Shown here: piece after piece, positions 9,121 through 16,303 of the stretch
Layout: each line of letters opens with the position of its first letter
Position numbering within the stretch: the first letter of the stretch is position 1
DNA from: Bacteroidales bacterium
GTDB taxonomy: Bacteria > Bacteroidota > Bacteroidia > Bacteroidales > DTU049
Direction of reading: 5' to 3'
Assembly (NCBI GenBank): GCA_026418905.1
Contig: JAOAAK010000010.1
Location: 1 to 36,576, forward strand
DNA length: 36,576 nucleotides
The notes under the pieces: model-generated
Database searches by the model: none
Seen by the model: only the letters and a program-made list of their open reading frames with translations
What the model was told of the DNA's origin: nothing
Translations under genes and position numbers: made by a program

Positions 9121-9789
9121 ATGCAATCACCCCTCGTTCATTTTGTAGTTGTAGCTGCCGGTGAAGGTCAGAGGTTTTCTTCGACCATACCTAAGCAATT
9201 CGTAAAAATTCACGGCAAAACTCTTGCTTATCATACTCTTAATGCCCTCTATAAAGCTTTTCCAGAAGCCATATTCACGCTTGTTATTAATCCCGAACAT
9301 CAATCTTATTGGAACAACGTCTTTCAAGAATTAAGTTTTTCTCTTCATCATATTATCGAAGGTGGTAGGGAACGTTTTCATTCTGTCAAAAATGGTCTTA
9401 CATACATAAAAAATGATCAGATTGTGGCAATTCACGACATTGCTCGACCAATTGTTTCACCCCTATTGATTCAAAAAGGTGTTGAACTTGCTATACAGCA
9501 TGGCACAGCCATTCCAATCTTACCTCTCAATGATGCTCTTATACATATTGATAGTCAAGGCATTTACTATGCTGACAGAAGAAAATTCTTCCGAGTTCAA
9601 ACCCCACAATTTTTTAGAGCTAACATCATTCTTCACGCATATCAACAAGAATCCCAAATAATTTTTCCCGATGACGCTTCAGTTGCACTTGCTGCAGGAT
9701 ACGAACTTCACTTTTTTGATGGCGATTTACACAACATAAAACTTACTCATCCTGAAGATTTGTCATACGTTAAGACTTTTTTGTCTTAA
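9121..9789 (+). CDS. ispD: 2-C-methyl-D-erythritol 4-phosphate cytidylyltransferase
   Basis: IspD couples CTP to MEP in the third step of the non-mevalonate (MEP) isoprenoid pathway. The 222-residue protein has the CTP-binding loop AAGEGQRF (12-19) with PKQF following, the VAIHDIARP segment (about 102-110) that contacts substrate and metal, RVQTPQFF, and the C-terminal DGDLHNIKLTHPEDL typical of the family. Length is normal. It sits one base after queA, so the two are almost certainly co-transcribed although their pathways are unrelated. Its presence implies that the organism makes isoprenoids by the MEP route. Confidence 0.95.
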   Translation: MQSPLVHFVVVAAGEGQRFSSTIPKQFVKIHGKTLAYHTLNALYKAFPEAIFTLVINPEHQSYWNNVFQELSFSLHHIIEGGRERFHSVKNGLTYIKNDQIVAIHDIARPIVSPLLIQKGVELAIQHGTAIPILPLNDALIHIDSQGIYYADRRKFFRVQTPQFFRANIILHAYQQESQIIFPDDASVALAAGYELHFFDGDLHNIKLTHPEDLSYVKTFLS

Positions 9790-9812
9790 AAGCATTTCAT
9801 TACTAAAATGTT

Positions 9813-9820
9813 TAAATTTG
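9813..9820 (+). promoter_or_regulatory. -7 promoter element of the J-domain gene
   Basis: TAAATTTG is a perfect TAnnTTTG match. It ends only four bases before the GTG start codon at 9825, so the predicted transcript begins at or within a base or two of the start codon, in effect a leaderless mRNA. Confidence 0.6.
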
Positions 9821-9824
9821 TTAT

Positions 9825-10748
9825 GTGAAAAAAATTATCTTAAATCTTCTTGAATTATTAAGAACTGGAAGTCCAGAAGAATCTGAAATTAATGAGCTTT
9901 TATATCGCCTGAAAAGTTTTTATCCTGATTTTCCTTTACAAGAATGTTTGCAATTATCTGAGCAAAAAAAATACGATTTAATTGAAACACACATCTCATC
10001 TTTTTTTAAAAGCGATGTTTTATCCGAAGACATATCCTCCATTGAAGGGCTAAAAACTCGTCTTTATTTTCTTGAAATTCAGCATTCCATTCTATCACAA
10101 AAGCTTAATTTATTGGAACAACAACTTTGGCATTTTAAACAACGTTACTATCAAGAACTCAATGATTACATCTCACGACTTCTTGACTTAAAATGGGAAG
10201 TTCTTGCATTAAAAAAAGAAAAAGACAAAAGTTTTTTCGATGACTTTGTAGCAATAGATGAAGAAAGAAAAACATTTAAAGAATTTTCAAGGGACAAGTT
10301 TAATCATCAAGTTATTAACCTTTCAAATGAAGAAGAAAATCAACTTCAAACATTATATAGAGCTGCCTCTAAACTTTGCCATCCTGACCTTGTTATCGAT
10401 GAATTTAAGCAAGAAGCAGAAAAATGGTTTATTGAGCTCAGCCATGCATATCAAGCTAAAGACCTCAAACGAATTCAATGGATTTATGATCAGCTTAATC
10501 AGCGAGAAGTTTTTTTTCCTAAAATTACTGAAACTCTTTCTTCTAAAGAACTTATTCTAGCATCTATCCGGAAACTTGAAAAAAGAAATGTAGAAATTGA
10601 AAAGCAAATTAATGAGATTCAGATGAGTTCGCTGTATAGGACCATTATTTCTAACCATAACATAGATGGCTATTTCGATGGCTTGAAAAAACACTTTATC
10701 ATGGAAATAGAAATACTTGAAAAAGAGTTAATCCAATTACGCTCATGA
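9825..10748 (+). CDS. J-domain-like coiled-coil protein
   Basis: The 307-residue protein has a GTG start; the ATG two bases upstream reads ATG-TGA and cannot be used. Residues about 75-135 and 240-305 are predicted coiled coil (heptad-like Leu/Glu/Lys pattern). Between them, residues about 170-222 resemble a J domain: LYRAASKLCHPDL carries the diagnostic HPD at 186-188, followed by a helix ending AEKWFIELSHAYQAKDL, as in J-domain helices III-IV. J domains stimulate the ATPase of Hsp70 (DnaK). No zinc-finger or C-terminal client-binding domains of DnaJ are present, so this is not dnaJ but a specialised J protein, as found in many Bacteroidota and Proteobacteria. No signal peptide, hence cytoplasmic. 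Its stop overlaps the start of the next gene (ATGA), suggesting translational coupling to the propeller protein. Client unknown. Confidence 0.75.
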   Translation: MKKIILNLLELLRTGSPEESEINELLYRLKSFYPDFPLQECLQLSEQKKYDLIETHISSFFKSDVLSEDISSIEGLKTRLYFLEIQHSILSQKLNLLEQQLWHFKQRYYQELNDYISRLLDLKWEVLALKKEKDKSFFDDFVAIDEERKTFKEFSRDKFNHQVINLSNEEENQLQTLYRAASKLCHPDLVIDEFKQEAEKWFIELSHAYQAKDLKRIQWIYDQLNQREVFFPKITETLSSKELILASIRKLEKRNVEIEKQINEIQMSSLYRTIISNHNIDGYFDGLKKHFIMEIEILEKELIQLRS

Positions 10749-11863
10749 GTCGTTATCCTACTCATACTCATTCTTTATCCATAACTAAAATCATAGAGTT
10801 AAGCGAAATCACGAGAAAATTGCATCATTCTCTACAAGTTTTTTCAACATCTTTTGTTGCCTGTTTTAGAGGAAATTTACACAGAACGGGACATTTTCCT
10901 TTTCAAAATATTTTAGTTAAACCTAAAATAAGACATCTCCATCATGCCCATCTTGGTGTATATTCATCACCGGTGGTTTACGACCACATTGCTTATTATG
11001 GAACAGAAGACGGATATGTTATTGCTTTTGATCTTTCGAGCTTAAAAGAAGCATGGCGCCAAAAAACACGTGGCCTTATTCGAAGTACTCCATTTGTTAC
11101 AGAAGATAGAGTTTACATAGGTTCATTTGATCGAAATTTTTACTGTTTGAAACGTTCAAATGGACAAATTCTTTGGCATGTAAACACGTGCGACTGGATT
11201 TTTTCCTCTCCACTCGTTTTGGACGATCGCGTAATAGTCGGAGGAATGAACAATTCCATCATGTGTTTCGATCGTTTTACTGGGCAATCCATTTGGACCA
11301 TTAATACTGAAGGTTGGGTCATAGCTTCCCCATCTTTCTGGAATAATAAAATCATAGTAGGTAGTAGAGATAAACATATCTATGTTATCGACCCATGGAA
11401 AGGTGAACTTTTAAGAAAAATTCGCATAGATAAACGAATACATGCTACTGCAGCAATAGTCGAAGGCATGGCATGGATTCCAACTTTAGATCAACAAATC
11501 GTCGTTTATGACATTCGTCGAGACAAAATTTCATCTCGGATTGACAATTATGCTGGTTACTTTTCTTCACCTTGTGTTGTCGATGATGTTGTTGTAGTAG
11601 CAGACAAAAAGGGCATGATTCAGGGGTTTGATAAGGACTCATTGCAAAAAAAATGGGAATGGTATTCCGAAGCTCCCATTTATTCGAGCCCTTCCACCAA
11701 CGGTGAAATTATTATCGTAGGCAATGATCACGGAAAACTCATCATACTCGACAGATTCGGAAATTTAGTTGAACAACTACAAACCCATTCACCTTGCAGA
11801 AGCTCTGCATTCATAACGGAAAAGTATGTGATCATTGGTGGAAGTGGTTTGTTTGTTTTATAA
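10745..11863 (+). CDS. PQQ-like (BamB-type) beta-propeller protein without a signal peptide
   Basis: The 372-residue protein opens with about 50 unassigned residues, then CFRGNLHRTGHFP, a form of the FRGNxxRTG motif that begins many PQQ-like propellers. Repeating blades follow with the pattern SSPxVxDDxVxxGxxDxxxxxxDxxTGxxxW, for example FSSPLVLDDRVIVGG and IASPSFWNNKIIVGS. These are the outer-strand motifs of the pyrrolo-quinoline-quinone repeat family, which includes BamB and alcohol dehydrogenases. I see no signal peptide, lipobox or transmembrane segment, so the protein is probably cytoplasmic, unlike BamB. No PQQ- or calcium-binding catalytic residues can be pointed to, so a binding or scaffold role is more likely than an enzyme. 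Start ATG overlaps the stop of the J-domain gene. Confidence 0.8.
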   Translation: MSRYPTHTHSLSITKIIELSEITRKLHHSLQVFSTSFVACFRGNLHRTGHFPFQNILVKPKIRHLHHAHLGVYSSPVVYDHIAYYGTEDGYVIAFDLSSLKEAWRQKTRGLIRSTPFVTEDRVYIGSFDRNFYCLKRSNGQILWHVNTCDWIFSSPLVLDDRVIVGGMNNSIMCFDRFTGQSIWTINTEGWVIASPSFWNNKIIVGSRDKHIYVIDPWKGELLRKIRIDKRIHATAAIVEGMAWIPTLDQQIVVYDIRRDKISSRIDNYAGYFSSPCVVDDVVVVADKKGMIQGFDKDSLQKKWEWYSEAPIYSSPSTNGEIIIVGNDHGKLIILDRFGNLVEQLQTHSPCRSSAFITEKYVIIGGSGLFVL

Positions 11864-11900
11864 TTTTTACATCAAAATTCAATAAACCTAAAACTTGGTT

Positions 11901-11908
11901 TAAATTTG
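11901..11908 (+). promoter_or_regulatory. -7 promoter element of serS
   Basis: TAAATTTG, a perfect consensus match, ends eight bases before the serS ATG at 11917. It decides the start: the frame is open upstream to 11794, but that segment would lie before the transcription start. Confidence 0.6.
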
Positions 11909-11916
11909 CAAAAAAA

Positions 11917-13191
11917 ATGCTACTACTTGACGTTATTCGCGAAAATCCTTCTGTTGTTAAAAAGAAATTGGCTATTAAAAACTTCAAAAATCTAGAAATT
12001 ATTGACGAAATCATAGATTTGGATAAACAACGAAGATCACTTCAATTGCAAAGAGATCAACAACAAAAAGAATTAAATGACCTTTCTAAAAAAATAGGCC
12101 ATGCATACCAATCTAAAAATATAGATCAAGCAGAAAAGTTAAAACAAATCAGTAGCTCTATAAAAGAACAAATTAGCCAGATTGAAAAACAACATGATGA
12201 AGTTGCAAACCTCCTTCATGAAAAGCTATTGCTTTTACCCAATCTTCCTTCCGATCAAGTTAAACCAGGACAAAGCGCTGAGGACAACGAAATAGTTTTC
12301 GAATACGGTCATCCCCCTCATCTTCCGTTCGATGCTCTCCCCCACTGGGATTTGGCTAAAAAATTTAATCTCATAGATTTCGAATTAGGTGCCAAAATAA
12401 CAGGAAGTGGTTTCCCTGTCTACACAGGTATAGGTGCTTTATATCAAAGAGCTCTTATTCACTTTTTTTTAAATGAATGCATTGCTGCAGGCTACTATGA
12501 AATACAGCCCCCCTTGTTGGTCAATGAAAGTTCTGCTTTTGGAACTGGTCAACTTCCCGATAAAGACAAGCAAATGTACTTTGTTCCCGAAGATAATTTA
12601 TATCTTATTCCAACAGCAGAAGTACCTGTCACAAACCTGTATCGTGACATGATTATTGGTGAGAACGAACTTCCCATTAAAATGGTAGCTTATAGTGTTT
12701 GTTTCAGACGTGAAGCTGGCTCGTATGGTAAAGATGTTCGAGGTTTGAACCGACTTCATCAATTTGACAAGGTAGAGATCGTACAAATTACTCATCCCGA
12801 CAAATCATATGATGCTCTCAATGAAATGGTCGATCATGTAAAGAATATTCTTATTAAACTCAATTTGCCTTTTAGAATTGTTCGTCTTTGTGGTGGTGAT
12901 ATGAGTTTTGCATCTGCTCTAACTTATGATTTTGAAGTCTATAGTGCTGCTCAGCAAAAATGGCTCGAAGTGAGCTCAGTTTCGAACTTTGAAACATTTC
13001 AAGCTGTGCGTATGAAGTTAAAATTTAAAGGATCTGACGGAAAAACTCATTATCCTCATACGCTAAATGGAAGCTCTTTAGCATTACCTAGATTATTGGC
13101 AGCTTTACTGGAAAACAACCAAACAAATGAAGGTTTAATTATTCCAGAACCCCTCAGGGATATAATGCAGTTAAATATTATCAAATCGTAA
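11917..13191 (+). CDS. serS: Seryl-tRNA synthetase
   Basis: Class II aminoacyl-tRNA synthetase that charges tRNA-Ser. From the ATG at 11917 the protein is 424 residues, the family norm; an upstream start at 11794 would add 41 residues that overlap the previous gene and precede the promoter. Residues about 30-105 form the N-terminal antiparallel coiled-coil arm that binds the long variable arm of tRNA-Ser. Catalytic motifs: TAEV (233-236, serine binding), motif 2 FRREAG (263-268) with GLNRLHQF, the segment SSVSNFETFQAVRM, and motif 3 NGSSLALPR (384-392). The lipoprotein gene follows five bases after the stop. Confidence 0.97.
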   Translation: MLLLDVIRENPSVVKKKLAIKNFKNLEIIDEIIDLDKQRRSLQLQRDQQQKELNDLSKKIGHAYQSKNIDQAEKLKQISSSIKEQISQIEKQHDEVANLLHEKLLLLPNLPSDQVKPGQSAEDNEIVFEYGHPPHLPFDALPHWDLAKKFNLIDFELGAKITGSGFPVYTGIGALYQRALIHFFLNECIAAGYYEIQPPLLVNESSAFGTGQLPDKDKQMYFVPEDNLYLIPTAEVPVTNLYRDMIIGENELPIKMVAYSVCFRREAGSYGKDVRGLNRLHQFDKVEIVQITHPDKSYDALNEMVDHVKNILIKLNLPFRIVRLCGGDMSFASALTYDFEVYSAAQQKWLEVSSVSNFETFQAVRMKLKFKGSDGKTHYPHTLNGSSLALPRLLAALLENNQTNEGLIIPEPLRDIMQLNIIKS

Positions 13192-13196
13192 AAATT

Positions 13197-13745
13197 ATGC
13201 TAAAGAAAATTAATATTTTTTTGGGGGTACTTATTTTGTTCGTAGCTTCGTGCGCCCCTGCTTATGTGAGAAAAGGGAAAAAAGCTATAAAACAAGAAGT
13301 TTCACGTCTTCAAGAAACACATACTTATTTTCGAAAACTTGATACTACTCAAGTCAGAGATGTTTTCAAATCTTATATGGCTTCACTCGATAGCTTAAAG
13401 AAATACTTTAAAGAAAAAGAAAATGAAGAACAGTGGTACATCATGACTCAATGGGGACAAGTGAAAAAAGCCTTACAGGTTTATCTTTCTTCTTATCCTG
13501 CTATTGAAAAAGATTTTCGTTTTTCTTATAAGCAACTTAGTAATCTCCAGCATGACTTACGTTACAAACTAGTATCAGCTGAAGCTTTCAAACAATACTT
13601 AAACGATGAAATAGAAGCCAACAATAATTTAATCATAAGGGCACGGATGCTGGTCGACAATGCTGAAATGAGTTTGAAAATTTATCATCAATTTCAATTT
13701 AAGATAGATAGCCTTATTCAAGTAATGAGAAATCAATCTCGATGA
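13197..13745 (+). CDS. Small lipoprotein with coiled-coil, function unknown
   Basis: The 182-residue product has a lipoprotein signal peptide ending LFVASC (Cys at residue 19). The mature part is almost entirely charged and helical (for example KKAIKQEVSRLQETHTYF and EEQWYIMTQWGQVKKALQVY), consistent with an extended coiled coil anchored by lipid to the inner or outer membrane. I do not recognise the family. The gene starts five bases after serS and its stop overlaps the start of the TPR-protein gene (ATGA at 13742-13745). That tight coupling suggests that the lipoprotein and the periplasmic TPR protein act together in the envelope. Confidence 0.75.
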   Translation: MLKKINIFLGVLILFVASCAPAYVRKGKKAIKQEVSRLQETHTYFRKLDTTQVRDVFKSYMASLDSLKKYFKEKENEEQWYIMTQWGQVKKALQVYLSSYPAIEKDFRFSYKQLSNLQHDLRYKLVSAEAFKQYLNDEIEANNNLIIRARMLVDNAEMSLKIYHQFQFKIDSLIQVMRNQSR

Positions 13746-15550
13746 TCAGATTCATTTTCTTCATTCTTATTCCATATATTCTTTTCGCACAAAAGGATGT
13801 AAATGAGCAACTTGCTCGTCAATATTACCAACAAGGAGAATACGAAAAAGCTATTACATTCTACGAAAAAATTTTCACACCGACAAAAGTCGATTTATAC
13901 GACGAATATCTAACATGCCTTATCAAACTCGAAAAATGGAAGGACGCCGAAAAGCTTATAGGAACTATGAAGAAAAAAAATCCTTATACTGTTCGATATT
14001 ATGCAGATGAAATTGAATTATATTCACTTCAGAATCAGTCTAAAATATTAGAAAAAAAATTAAAAGAAAGCTTTGATGTTTTAAAGAATTCCGAGACCTT
14101 GCTAGCTGATTACGCCCAACTCTTAATAGATAAAAAACTTCTTGATGCAGCCCTTTTCGTTCTTCAAGAAGCAACTAAAATATTTGCTTCATCCATTTCC
14201 CTAAACATACTTCTTGCTCAAGTTTATAGATTAAAAGGCAACCGTGAAAATGCCGTCCAAATTTTATTTAATCTATATGACAAAAATCAACTTTTCACGG
14301 AAAATATGCTTAAAGAACAATTACTGTCCATCATGATAGAAGACGATAGGCAGAAACATGATGATATACATGCCCAACTCCTCGAACGAGTACAAAAAAA
14401 CCCATCAAATGAATCGTATGTTTCGATTCTTATTTGGTTTTACGAGCAAAATCAAGAATACTACAAAGCTCTTACACAAGCAAAAGCTATCGACAGGCGA
14501 ACACGTAACAATGGTAAATTTACTTTTGAATGTGCAAAAACATTTTATTCTCTCAAACTTTATGATTTAGCATTAGATGCTTTACAGTTTGTTCTTTCAC
14601 AAGGCGAGCAGGGAATGTTTTACTATGATGCTTACGATCTTATGTTGGAGGTTCAGTACGACAAACTGACAACTTTACCCAATCCCTCATTGAACGAACT
14701 TAGAGAATTACGAGATAAAATTTTTCAATCTTACAAGCAAACTTATCAGACTTCATCGAAATTTTCACTTCTTCAGAAATTGGTATATCTTGATGTTTTT
14801 TATTTGAAGCAATCTCAACTTTCGATTTCTCTTTTAAGGGAAGCCATTGATAGTAAAATTTTCACGCCTCTTGAAAGGGGAAAGCTTAAACTTCTTTTGG
14901 GTGACGTGCTTTCCATCGAAGGCGACCCATGGGAAGCTGTTCTTTTGTATGCTCAGGTCGACAAAGCTTTCAAGAATGATACCCTAGGAAGTTATGCCAA
15001 GTTTTGTAGTGCTCGACTTTATTATTTCATGAATGAAATAGATTATGCTCAAGGCCTTTTAGAAATTCTAAGGGGAGCTACTTCCAAAACTATTGCCAAC
15101 GATGCTCTCGAACTTTCTTTGAGAATTCAGATGAGTATCGACTATGATAGTTCTTATGTACCGCTGCAAAAACTGGCTCGAGCCGAATGGCTCATGTTTG
15201 GATGGAAATTCGATGATGCCATGCTGGTGCTGGACACTATTCTTAAAAATTTTCCTGACCATCCAGTGCAGGATTATGCTTTACTCCTCATGGCAAAGCT
15301 TTATGAAAAGAAAAAAAATTACGATAAAGCTATTATGTTCTATCAAACTCTTGTTGATAAGGGAATTTATTCACATTATGCTGATGATGCCCTTTATGGA
15401 CTTGCCCAACTCTACGATATAGTTTTACAGCAACCAGAAATGGCTAAAAAATACTACGAACAACTTATCTTTGATTTCCCTTCCAGTTACTATTCCAAAC
15501 AAGCCATTCCAAGGTACAGAGAAATGCGAGGTGTTAAAGCCACACCATGA
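13742..15550 (+). CDS. Exported tetratricopeptide-repeat protein
   Basis: A 602-residue protein with an N-terminal signal peptide (residues 1-16, FFILIPYILFAQ) and many TPR-like helical hairpins. The clearest are near the N-terminus (LARQYYQQGEYEKAITFYEKIF, here split into halves LARQYYQQGEYEK and AITFYEKIF) and near the C-terminus (LLMAKLYEKKKNYDKAIMFY, GLAQLYDIVLQQPEMAKKYY). TPR arrays bind partner proteins. The final repeats, ending FDFPSSYYSKQAIPRYREMRG, resemble BamD/YbgF-type TPRs in Bacteroidota proteins that handle envelope assembly. The protein is probably periplasmic. It overlaps both neighbours by four bases: the upstream lipoprotein and downstream rsmA. Confidence 0.85.
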   Translation: MIRFIFFILIPYILFAQKDVNEQLARQYYQQGEYEKAITFYEKIFTPTKVDLYDEYLTCLIKLEKWKDAEKLIGTMKKKNPYTVRYYADEIELYSLQNQSKILEKKLKESFDVLKNSETLLADYAQLLIDKKLLDAALFVLQEATKIFASSISLNILLAQVYRLKGNRENAVQILFNLYDKNQLFTENMLKEQLLSIMIEDDRQKHDDIHAQLLERVQKNPSNESYVSILIWFYEQNQEYYKALTQAKAIDRRTRNNGKFTFECAKTFYSLKLYDLALDALQFVLSQGEQGMFYYDAYDLMLEVQYDKLTTLPNPSLNELRELRDKIFQSYKQTYQTSSKFSLLQKLVYLDVFYLKQSQLSISLLREAIDSKIFTPLERGKLKLLLGDVLSIEGDPWEAVLLYAQVDKAFKNDTLGSYAKFCSARLYYFMNEIDYAQGLLEILRGATSKTIANDALELSLRIQMSIDYDSSYVPLQKLARAEWLMFGWKFDDAMLVLDTILKNFPDHPVQDYALLLMAKLYEKKKNYDKAIMFYQTLVDKGIYSHYADDALYGLAQLYDIVLQQPEMAKKYYEQLIFDFPSSYYSKQAIPRYREMRGVKATP

Positions 15551-16299
15551 AACTAAAAAAGTCGCTTGGGCAACATTTTCTCATTCAACCTTCCATTGCT
15601 CAGAAAATAATATCCTTGATGCTTCCTGTCGAGGATACTGAATCTGTTTTAGAGATTGGTCCCGGGCGAGGCGCCTTGACTAGGCATTTGCTTCATTTAA
15701 AAAATCAACTTTGGCTGATCGAAAAAGATGTCTTTTGGGTTGAATACCTCAAAAAACAATTCCCTGATATTGAAAACCGTATCATTTGCGGCGATGTTCT
15801 TGAATTTTCTCTTTCTAACCTTCCTCAGCAACCTGTGCACGTAATAGGAAATATGCCCTATAACATCTCGGGACCTTTATTATTTATGGCTATTGAACAG
15901 AAGGATAACTTAGTCGAATGGCTTGGGATGCTTCAAAAAGAAGTTGTAGAACGAATCATTGCTCACCCTGGCACTAAATCTTATGGTATTTTATCCGTTC
16001 TACTACAAATTTTTTTTCATGTAAAAAAACATTTTGTCGTTTCACCTTTCGCTTTTCAACCACCTCCCCAAGTTAATTCTGCTGTTATCCAATTGGTTCC
16101 TAAAAAGATCACTCTTCCCTGTCCTGAACAAATCTTTATAACAGTGGTAAAACATGCATTTAAGCAACGACGTAAAAAACTTAGCAACGCCCTTAAAGGC
16201 TTACCTCTAAATAAAATACCTAATAGTTTTGCAAATAAGAGAGCTGAAGAATTAAATCCTCAAGAATTTGTTGAATTATCAACATATTACGAATTGTAA
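15547..16299 (+). CDS. rsmA: 16S rRNA (adenine1518/1519-N6)-dimethyltransferase
   Basis: RsmA (KsgA) dimethylates two adjacent adenosines in the 3' hairpin of 16S rRNA late in small-subunit assembly. The 250-residue protein begins KKSLGQHFL, the family signature, with the AdoMet-binding EIGPGRG at 36-42 and the catalytic NMPYN at 102-106 (NLPY in the commonest form; substitution at the second position is common in Bacteroidota). The C-terminal helix segment KHAFKQRRKKLSNAL is also typical. The start overlaps the stop of the TPR gene (ATGA). It converges on the glycosyltransferase gene with four bases between stops and no hairpin. Confidence 0.96.
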   Translation: MKLKKSLGQHFLIQPSIAQKIISLMLPVEDTESVLEIGPGRGALTRHLLHLKNQLWLIEKDVFWVEYLKKQFPDIENRIICGDVLEFSLSNLPQQPVHVIGNMPYNISGPLLFMAIEQKDNLVEWLGMLQKEVVERIIAHPGTKSYGILSVLLQIFFHVKKHFVVSPFAFQPPPQVNSAVIQLVPKKITLPCPEQIFITVVKHAFKQRRKKLSNALKGLPLNKIPNSFANKRAEELNPQEFVELSTYYEL

Positions 16300-16303
16300 A
16301 CTT

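Noticed and set aside
10745-11863. BamB outer-membrane assembly lipoprotein
   Set aside because: The propeller repeats fit, but there is no signal peptide or lipobox, both essential for BamB.
11794-11916. Longer N-terminus for serS
   Set aside because: It overlaps the propeller gene, precedes the -7 box and makes the protein longer than any usual SerS.
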